Both the position numbers and the translations under genes were made by a program. A stretch of DNA of 11,955 nucleotides. Origin: Candidatus Woesearchaeota archaeon (GTDB lineage Archaea > Nanobdellota > Nanobdellia > Woesearchaeales > JAGWAF01). The notes beneath the pieces were generated by a model. It did no database searches, was not told where the DNA came from, and saw only the letters and a program-made list of their open reading frames with translations. Shown piece by piece: positions 7,024 to 11,955 of this stretch; positions within the stretch are counted from its first letter, which is position 1, and each line of letters opens with the position of its first letter. Location of the stretch: positions 1 through 11,955 of the forward strand of contig JAFGCE010000086.1 of NCBI GenBank assembly GCA_016932755.1, in the 5' to 3' direction.

Positions 7024-8004
7024 ATGATTTATTTAGGATGTGTCCAGGATTTTGATTCTGTTAAAAGAGCGATAGGAGATATTGGCAATGAATATGCAGT
7101 GCCGATACACGGAAGAAAAACTCCTTTTTTTGTTCAAAAAGGAACCAACCAATGGGAAACTGCAATAAATATCGGAACCTGCAAAAAAAGCTTTACATTT
7201 TGGGATTCAATACCTTTTGAATTTGAAGGCTCTGGCAAGTTTAATTCATTCTTCAGGGTTTATGAACATGATTTGGAAAGGCTGCTTGAGGGTCCGGGAG
7301 TTGAAGAAGCGGCAAGAGAAGCAAGAGAAACTCAATATACCAAACATACGCTTGCTCTTGAACAAGCTGGTTCTAATCTGAAGGTTCTTGCAATACCAGC
7401 AAAACTCGGCATGACTGCAGAGCAGAGAAAAGAACAGACTGCTGTTGTGCAAAGCTGGCTTGTTGGGGACACTGTCTTTGGAGAACTTATTTACAGATTG
7501 TGGGAAGGAAAAGATTTTATTGCATATGATGCCGACAGAAAACAAGTCAGGCAGGACATAGAATTTACGATAATAGGAGACCAGCTTCTGATGCCCGAAG
7601 GCTACGAGCCAAGAAGAAGGAATCTTTTTGTGCCAAAAGCTTATGATTTGTTTGAGCTTCCAAAAAACCGCGGGGTAGGAGAAGGAGGAGCTGACTTAGG
7701 AAGTTACATGATTGGCGATTCCCCAATATTAGTTGAACATGATGAAGACGGAGGGGTTATTGCAGAAATCGATACTTCTGCAGAAACAGATGAGGACGGG
7801 CATGCATTAAGAGTGCCTATGCCAGAACAAAAAGAGTCTCCATCGCTTGGCTCTGCATTAATCGCTGACAACAGAGAAAGGGATGAGGATGGGCACCCAA
7901 TAGGCAAAGCAGGATATTTTGCTGGAGAAACAGATGAAGACGGAGGGATAATAGACACGGGTGTGGCATCTGCAGAAACAGACGAGGACGGAGCGCCTCT
8001 TTAA
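7024..8004 (+). CDS. Unrecognised protein with five C-terminal ExDEDG repeats
   Basis: I do not recognise the family of this 326-residue protein. There is no signal peptide or membrane segment, so it is probably cytoplasmic. Residues 1-90 look globular (opening M-I-Y-L-G-C-V). Residues 92-125 are a charged, probably helical stretch, and 140-210 look globular again. From about 215 the sequence becomes Gly/Asp/Glu-rich. It carries five copies of E-x-D-E-D-G-x-x-(I/L), starting at residues 238, 254, 285, 302 and 318. The last copy ends exactly at the C-terminus. Spacing is 16, 31, 17 and 16 residues, as if one copy of a roughly 16-residue unit has decayed. The E-x-D-x-D-G pattern recalls half of a calcium-binding loop but lacks the acidic residue at position 12. 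Arginine codons lean to AGA (11 AGA to 5 AGG), a mild difference from neighbours. It has its own promoter, and its stop abuts the stop of convergent rfcL. Confidence 0.85.
   Translation: MIYLGCVQDFDSVKRAIGDIGNEYAVPIHGRKTPFFVQKGTNQWETAINIGTCKKSFTFWDSIPFEFEGSGKFNSFFRVYEHDLERLLEGPGVEEAAREARETQYTKHTLALEQAGSNLKVLAIPAKLGMTAEQRKEQTAVVQSWLVGDTVFGELIYRLWEGKDFIAYDADRKQVRQDIEFTIIGDQLLMPEGYEPRRRNLFVPKAYDLFELPKNRGVGEGGADLGSYMIGDSPILVEHDEDGGVIAEIDTSAETDEDGHALRVPMPEQKESPSLGSALIADNRERDEDGHPIGKAGYFAGETDEDGGIIDTGVASAETDEDGAPL
7735..8001 (+). repeat. Degenerate in-frame repeat array encoding ExDEDG units
   Basis: Units of nine codons lie at 7735-7761, 7783-7809, 7876-7902, 7927-7953 and 7975-8001. Units 2 and 5 share a 23-nt stretch (7777-7799 and 7969-7991) with a single T/C difference, including the bases just before each unit. 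That suggests fairly recent duplication or gene conversion within the array. The other units differ mainly at the second and the seventh to ninth codons. Confidence 0.8.
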
Positions 8005-9216
8005 TTATTTGCTGAGCCAGTCCAGCTCTTCAGGCTCAAGATCAAGCCCATCTGCGAGCTCTTTTCCCATTTTTTTGTTCTCCCTGAATATAGTTTGCAG
8101 GTAAGGGAGCGTGTCTTTCATCACTCTTGAGGATGAAGTGTGTGTTTTCTCTGCAATCTTTGCTGCAATTGCCTTTCTTTTCTGGTATTTCATGTTTGCA
8201 GCCCAGATTTTCAGAATCCTTCTTGTGGGGGTGTAGCTTACAAAATCCTTGTATTTCTCATCTTTTGAAACCGCAACCCCTGCTGTCAGCAGTGCGTTGA
8301 CATAAACAAGAAATCTCCAGTGCTGCCATCTCCTTATCCTTCCCTTGAATACGTCTGCCCGGCTCATAAATTCATAAGCCCTTGCCAAATCGCTAGTGTC
8401 CTTGTATTCCTTCGGAAGGTTCTCATCCAGCCAGATGAACTGCTTGTCAATATCCTCCTCAACATTCTCAAAAGCTCCCAAAGCTATCTTTGGGTCGGAA
8501 TTTTTCAGCACCTTAATCAATGCAGAAGGCATGGACTCAATCTTGCTTCTCTGGCTTAAGTATTCCAGAGATTCCCTTGTCAGCTCTTTTTTCTCTTCAA
8601 CAAGGCTCTGCAGGTCATTTATGCCTGCCCTTAAGTCCCCGCCTGCTCTTCTTGCAAGCCCCTTTAAGGCAATATCATCAAATTTTATTTTTTCTTCTTT
8701 GCAAATCCTTTTCAGCACATTGTAAATATTGGAATAGCCGAGCTCTTCAAAATGTATCAGGCTTGTTTTTTTCCTTATTGCGTTGAATTTTTGGTCCCAA
8801 GGGTTCTGTGCAGTCAGGACAATCGGAAACGCTGTTTCATCTATCAGTTTTGCAAGCGCAGCCAAGCCCCCCCTGTCCTGCTGTCCTGAAAGCCCCTCAA
8901 TCTCGTCAACCAAAATGACTTTTCCTTTTGTAAAAAGGCTCATCTGCCTTGAGGCATGCCCTACCTTGGAATCAATCTGCTCTTTATTCCTGAAGTCTGA
9001 TGCATTAACCTCAAGCATCTCAAGATTGTGCTTTTTTGCAACAGCATATACAGAAACAGTTTTCCCTGAGCCTGAAGGGCCGTAAAGCAGCACTGCCCTC
9101 TTTTTCTGCTTTGAAAAGCTTTCCACGAATTTGTCTAATTCCTTTACTGCCTCATCCTGTCCTTCAATTTCCCCGATTTTTTTGGGCTCGTATTTTTTTA
9201 CCCATGAAAGAGTCAT
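8005..9216 (-). CDS. rfcL: Replication factor C large subunit (clamp loader)
   Basis: The large subunit of the AAA+ clamp loader that opens PCNA and loads it on primed DNA. Visible parts are the large-subunit N-terminus S-W-V-K-K-Y-E-P-K (4-12), Walker A G-P-S-G-S-G-K-T (46-53), Walker B I-L-V-D-E-I-E-G (101-108), sensor 1 near T-A-Q-N (135-138) and sensor 2 G-D-L-R (193-196). A helical collar domain runs from about 230 to 400. At 403 residues it is shorter than many archaeal large subunits (about 470-500). It ends E-E-L-D-W-L-S-K, without the usual Lys-rich tail or a recognisable C-terminal PCNA-interacting box. The small subunit gene is not in the window. A TATA-like box about 26 nt before the ATG and no Shine-Dalgarno site suggest leaderless translation. 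It is divergent from valS and directly convergent with the repeat-protein gene. Confidence 0.94.
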   Translation of the reverse strand: MTLSWVKKYEPKKIGEIEGQDEAVKELDKFVESFSKQKKRAVLLYGPSGSGKTVSVYAVAKKHNLEMLEVNASDFRNKEQIDSKVGHASRQMSLFTKGKVILVDEIEGLSGQQDRGGLAALAKLIDETAFPIVLTAQNPWDQKFNAIRKKTSLIHFEELGYSNIYNVLKRICKEEKIKFDDIALKGLARRAGGDLRAGINDLQSLVEEKKELTRESLEYLSQRSKIESMPSALIKVLKNSDPKIALGAFENVEEDIDKQFIWLDENLPKEYKDTSDLARAYEFMSRADVFKGRIRRWQHWRFLVYVNALLTAGVAVSKDEKYKDFVSYTPTRRILKIWAANMKYQKRKAIAAKIAEKTHTSSSRVMKDTLPYLQTIFRENKKMGKELADGLDLEPEELDWLSK

Positions 9217-9222
9217 ATTTAG

Positions 9223-9235
9223 TGGAGTAACTCCA
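9223..9235. promoter_or_regulatory. Perfect 13-nt palindrome at the rfcL start site
   Basis: TGGAGT-A-ACTCCA is a 6-bp inverted repeat with one central base. It lies between the rfcL TATA-like box and its ATG, over the predicted initiation site. That position would suit an operator, but the half-sites are short and no regulator is known. Confidence 0.3.
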
Positions 9236-9236
9236 G

Positions 9237-9246
9237 AATTTATTAA
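9237..9246 (-). promoter_or_regulatory. TATA-like box of rfcL
   Basis: The minus strand reads TTAATAAATT, centred about 26 nt before the rfcL ATG, consistent with a leaderless transcript. Confidence 0.45.
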
Positions 9247-9275
9247 GTTATTGATTTAAGAGGATAAATCACAAA

Positions 9276-9285
9276 TTTTATAAAC
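9276..9285 (+). promoter_or_regulatory. TATA box of valS
   Basis: TTTTATAAAC is centred about 31 nt before the valS ATG. Predicted initiation falls about five bases before the start codon. No Shine-Dalgarno match lies just upstream of that ATG, so valS is probably translated from a leaderless or nearly leaderless message. Confidence 0.6.
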
Positions 9286-9310
9286 AGAACCCTGCCTCTT
9301 TTAGCCTTAT

Positions 9311-11749
9311 ATGGCTAATGAGGAAATCCCGAAGAAATACGATTGGAAAGAGTCTGAAAACAAGTGGAAAGAGTACTGGGAAAAGGAAGGGGTATACAAG
9401 TTTGACCCTAAGGCAAACGGGGATATGTACGCAATAGACACTCCTCCGCCTACTGTTTCAGGCAAGATGCACATAGGCCACGCATTCTCATACTCCCAGC
9501 AGGATTTTATGGTAAGATTCAACAGAATGAAGGGGAAAAACATATTCTATCCTTTCGGAACAGATGACAACGGGCTTGCAACTGAAAGGCTTATTGAAAA
9601 GATGAAGAAAGTCAAGTCAACAAGGATGGAAAGGAAGGATTTTGTGAAATTATGCCTTGAAACCCTTGATGAAATAAGGCCCCAGTACATTGCGGACTGG
9701 AAGCATCTTGGGATAAGCTGCGACTTTTCAATATTCTACACAACAATAAACGAGCACTGCCAGCGGATTTCGCAAAAATCATTTATTGAACTTTACAAGA
9801 TGGGCAGGGAATACCAAAAAGAAGCGCCTACAATGTGGTGCCCTGAATGCAGGACAGCGATAGCCCAGGTTGAGCTTCAGGACCAGGAAACCCCTTCAAC
9901 ATTCAACCACATTATTTTCAAGCTTGATGACGGAAAAGAATTGATAATCGCCACAACAAGGCCTGAGCTTCTTCCGGCGTGTGTTTCCATATTCGCGCAT
10001 CCTGATGACAAGAGGTACAAGAAACTTTTTGGAAAAAATGCAAGAGTCCCTATTTTCGGGCATGAAGTTCCGATAATGGCGTCGCAGAAAGCAGACCCTG
10101 AAAAAGGGACAGGAATTCTCATGTGCTGCACTTTCGGAGACCAGGATGATATTGAGCACTACAAAGAGTTCAATCTTCCTCTTAAGATTGCAATAACAAA
10201 AGACGGCAGAATGTCTGAGATTGCAGGGAAATACAAAGATATGCCTATAAAAGATGCGAGAAAAGCAATAATTGAGGACTTAAAAAATGAGGGGCTTCTT
10301 CTGAAGCAGGAGCAGATAAAGCACACTGTGAATGTGCACGAAAGGTGCGGAACAGAAATTGAGATTCTGGAGACAAAGCAGTGGTTCATAAAATATCTGG
10401 ACCTTAAGGATGAATTCAAAAGAATAGGCAGGGAGATGAACTGGCATCCGCCGCATATGAGGCACAGGTATGACAACTGGATTGACGGGCTGAGATGGGA
10501 CTGGTGCATTTCAAGGCAGAGGCATTTTGGGGTTCCGTTTCCTGTTTGGTACTGCAAAAAATGCGGGGAAGTGGCTGTTGCAGACGAAAGCCAGCTTCCT
10601 GTTGACCCTCTGGCTGACAAGCCAAAAAAAGCCTGTGCAAAATGCAAAAGCAATGATTTTGAGCCTGAAAAAGATGTGCTTGATACATGGGCAACAAGCT
10701 CATTGACCCCCCAGCTTGCGACAGAGCTTTTCAAGAACAATCCTGTTTACAAGAAAATATACCCTATGAGCCTAAGACCACAGGCGCATGACATAATTAC
10801 GTTCTGGCTGTTTAACACAGTTGTAAAGAATTACCTTCATTACAAAAGCAGGCCATGGAATGACATTGCAATATCCGGCTGGGCTTTGGACCCGCATGGA
10901 AAAAAGATGTCAAAGTCAAAAGGCAATGTTGTAGAGCCGCAGGCTGTATGGCAGAAATACCCTGTAGACGCGCTGAGGTTCTGGGCAGGAGGCTCAAAGC
11001 TGGGGGATGACATGCCTTACCAGGAAAAAGACCTTGTCACAGGAGTAAAAACAATAACAAAGCTCTGGAACGCTGCAAGGTTTGCATTCATGCACCTTGG
11101 GGATTACGACCCTGTGAAACATGCTGATATAGATCTTGAGGCTTATGACAAGGCATTAATCTCAAAGCTGAACAGGATGGTAAAGTCATGCACTGAGAGC
11201 TTTGAAAATTATGAATATTCCAAAACAAAAATGGAAACAGAGAAGTTCTTCTGGCAGGATTTGTGCGATTATTACCTTGAAGTCTCAAAGGACAGGCTTT
11301 ACAACCCTGACAAAAGAGGGGAAAACGCAAGAAGGTCTGCCCAGCATGCGCTTTACAGGGCAATACTGACAACAGTAAAGCTTTTGGCGCCGATAATGCC
11401 CTACATAACTGAAGAGATATACCACACATTCTTCAAAAAGCATGAAAAGAAAAAAAGCATACACCTGTCAGGATGGCCGTCATACGACGAGAATCTCGCT
11501 GATGAGAATGCTGAAATTCTCGGAAAAATTGCTGATTTCACTGTTGAGCATGTAAGGAGAGCAAAGTCTGAGCAGAACATTTCCCTGAAAGAGCCTGTAA
11601 AAAGGGTTGTTGTCGAGGCAAAAATATCAGAAGAGGATTTTGAAAAGATAAAAGAGGATATCAAGGGAGTTACCCATGCTGAAGAGATTGTATTTGAGGC
11701 AATAAAGCCTGAAAGCAAGAAAGATATGGAATGCACAATTGACATTTAA
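9311..11749 (+). CDS. valS: Valyl-tRNA synthetase (class I)
   Basis: Charges tRNA-Val with valine and edits mischarged threonine. The 812-residue protein has the ValRS opening T-P-P-P-T-V-S-G followed by H-I-G-H (54-57), and K-M-S-K-S at 532-536. A CP1 editing domain starts around T-T-R-P-E-L (about 215) and includes G-T-G-I-L-M-C-C-T-F-G-D, the archaeal form of this block. Cys pairs C177/C180, C415/C418 and C442/C445 look like zinc knuckles. L-R-P-Q-A-H-D-I-I precedes the catalytic loop. The alpha-helical anticodon-binding domain occupies about 620-740. Conserved ValRS features (the TPPP signature and the L-D-T-W-A-T-S-S motif) favour Val over Ile or Leu. It is slightly shorter than many archaeal ValRS (about 860-890), with little beyond the anticodon domain. 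It is divergent from rfcL, and a T-rich terminator follows. Confidence 0.96.
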   Translation: MANEEIPKKYDWKESENKWKEYWEKEGVYKFDPKANGDMYAIDTPPPTVSGKMHIGHAFSYSQQDFMVRFNRMKGKNIFYPFGTDDNGLATERLIEKMKKVKSTRMERKDFVKLCLETLDEIRPQYIADWKHLGISCDFSIFYTTINEHCQRISQKSFIELYKMGREYQKEAPTMWCPECRTAIAQVELQDQETPSTFNHIIFKLDDGKELIIATTRPELLPACVSIFAHPDDKRYKKLFGKNARVPIFGHEVPIMASQKADPEKGTGILMCCTFGDQDDIEHYKEFNLPLKIAITKDGRMSEIAGKYKDMPIKDARKAIIEDLKNEGLLLKQEQIKHTVNVHERCGTEIEILETKQWFIKYLDLKDEFKRIGREMNWHPPHMRHRYDNWIDGLRWDWCISRQRHFGVPFPVWYCKKCGEVAVADESQLPVDPLADKPKKACAKCKSNDFEPEKDVLDTWATSSLTPQLATELFKNNPVYKKIYPMSLRPQAHDIITFWLFNTVVKNYLHYKSRPWNDIAISGWALDPHGKKMSKSKGNVVEPQAVWQKYPVDALRFWAGGSKLGDDMPYQEKDLVTGVKTITKLWNAARFAFMHLGDYDPVKHADIDLEAYDKALISKLNRMVKSCTESFENYEYSKTKMETEKFFWQDLCDYYLEVSKDRLYNPDKRGENARRSAQHALYRAILTTVKLLAPIMPYITEEIYHTFFKKHEKKKSIHLSGWPSYDENLADENAEILGKIADFTVEHVRRAKSEQNISLKEPVKRVVVEAKISEEDFEKIKEDIKGVTHAEEIVFEAIKPESKKDMECTIDI

Positions 11750-11761
11750 CCTCAAGCCGGA

Positions 11762-11772
11762 TTTTTTTTCTT
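11762..11772 (+). terminator. T-tract terminator after valS
   Basis: Eight T residues followed by CTT start 13 nt after the valS stop. A U-rich tract alone can terminate archaeal transcription. A second T tract (11802-11808) could act as a back-up. Confidence 0.5.
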
Positions 11773-11816
11773 GAAAACACATTAAAAATGAAAATAATTC
11801 CTTTTTTTCTTGAAAA
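11763..11816 (+). repeat. 15-nt direct repeat in the valS 3' region
   Basis: TTTTTTTCTTGAAAA occurs at 11763-11777 and again at 11802-11816, 39 nt apart start to start. Each copy holds a small inverted repeat (TTTTC-TT-GAAAA). The pair may be a duplicated terminator element. The region between holds no gene. Confidence 0.6.
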
Positions 11817-11828
11817 TAGCGTAAGTTT

Positions 11829-11836
11829 TTTATATT
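11829..11836 (+). promoter_or_regulatory. TATA box of the last, partial gene
   Basis: TTTATATT is placed so that initiation would fall near 11859, giving a leader of about 27 nt that includes the Shine-Dalgarno site. A second AT-rich TATA-like run at 11854-11868 would instead start the message near the ATG, so which one is used is open. Confidence 0.5.
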
Positions 11837-11873
11837 CCTAAACACAACCTATCTATATAATTTATATAAAAGT

Positions 11874-11879
11874 GAGGGG
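11874..11879 (+). promoter_or_regulatory. Shine-Dalgarno site of the last, partial gene
   Basis: GAGGGG ends six bases before the ATG at 11886. It fixes that start and implies a leadered transcript. Confidence 0.6.
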
Positions 11880-11885
11880 AGACAT

Positions 11886-11955
11886 ATGAATAGATTAAGT
11901 GGAGATGAGATAAGACCGCCTAGGATAACTAGCGCTGTCAAAAAGGGAAGGGGAA
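11886..11955 (+). CDS. Start of an unidentified gene, cut by the window end
   Basis: Twenty-three codons are visible, beginning M-N-R-L-S-G-D-E-I-R-P-P-R-I-T. No signal peptide is apparent and the N-terminus is polar and basic. The good Shine-Dalgarno site and upstream TATA box make this a convincing gene start. Too little protein is present to name a family. Confidence 0.65.
   Translation, partial: MNRLSGDEIRPPRITSAVKKGRG

Noticed and set aside
7735..8001. Graspetide-like (ATP-grasp modified) multi-core precursor peptide
   Set aside because: The Thr/Asp/Glu-rich repeats prompted the idea, but no ATP-grasp ligase, protease or exporter gene adjoins it. A 235-residue globular N-terminal part is also unlike a leader peptide.
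7735..8001. Canonical EF-hand or dockerin calcium-binding repeats
   Set aside because: Positions 1, 3, 5 and 6 fit, but the acidic residue at position 12 is missing in all units and no flanking helices are evident.
10159..10740. Minus-strand open frame of 193 codons
   Set aside because: It lies within valS, whose catalytic and editing motifs run through the whole stretch. It looks like a shadow frame.
9311..11749. Isoleucyl- or leucyl-tRNA synthetase
   Set aside because: The TPPP-T-V-S-G opening before HIGH, the archaeal-type editing block and the L-D-T-W-A-T-S-S motif fit valyl-tRNA synthetase better, and the protein is too short for archaeal IleRS or LeuRS.
1..11955. CRISPR array, insertion sequence, integrase or attachment site next to the tRNA
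   Set aside because: No regularly spaced repeats, transposase or integrase-like frames, or duplicated tRNA 3' end were found in the window.

Overview
The window is chromosomal DNA from an archaeon. The evidence is a large-subunit replication factor C, an archaeal-type type IV pilus/secretion ATPase paired with its membrane platform protein, an SSB/SOSS-B-like single OB-fold protein, an archaeal-type valyl-tRNA synthetase and a class II glycyl-tRNA synthetase. TATA boxes about 25-30 nt upstream of start codons fit too. Arginine is written almost entirely with AGA/AGG, and intergenic gaps are tiny (none reaches 150 bp). The compact layout, the short replication factor C and the very large ATPase/platform pair suggest a DPANN-type lineage such as Woesearchaeota or a relative. 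That placement is inference, not shown by the sequence.

Region 1 (1-4717, plus strand) is a small operon: a 47-residue ribbon-helix-helix protein, a 763-residue FlaI/TadA/GspE-type ATPase and a 725-residue FlaJ/TadC-type membrane protein with about nine membrane segments. The last two would form the motor and membrane platform of a type IV pilus-like or secretion machine. No pilin or prepilin peptidase gene is in view, so the substrate is unknown. The ATPase-platform junction holds a near-perfect Shine-Dalgarno sequence with no matching start codon.

Region 2 (4726-6937, minus strand) runs glycyl-tRNA synthetase, then an OB-fold protein with a long acidic tail, then tRNA-Phe(GAA). The tRNA sits 8 nt after the OB-fold gene and 8 nt from the convergent platform gene. 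It has no promoter of its own that I can see.

Region 3 (6938-8004) is a divergent promoter region followed by a plus-strand gene for an unrecognised 326-residue protein. Its C-terminal third carries five copies of a nine-residue acidic motif (E-x-D-E-D-G-x-x-I/L), the last ending at the final residue. Its stop codon directly abuts the stop codon of the convergent gene.

Region 4 (8005-11749) holds replication factor C large subunit (minus) and valyl-tRNA synthetase (plus), divergently transcribed from a 94-bp region. The end of the window has a T-rich putative terminator with a 15-nt direct repeat, then a promoter, a Shine-Dalgarno site and the first 23 codons of a gene that runs out of the window.

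A recurring pattern is that glyS, the OB-fold gene, rfcL and valS each have a TATA-like box that would start the transcript at or within a few bases of the ATG, so they are probably leaderless. The ATPase gene, the repeat-protein gene and the final partial gene have Shine-Dalgarno sites. The mobile content is nil: I saw no insertion sequence, CRISPR array, attachment site or origin. The most unusual item is the repeat-tailed 326-residue protein, but nothing here clearly amounts to a new multi-gene system.
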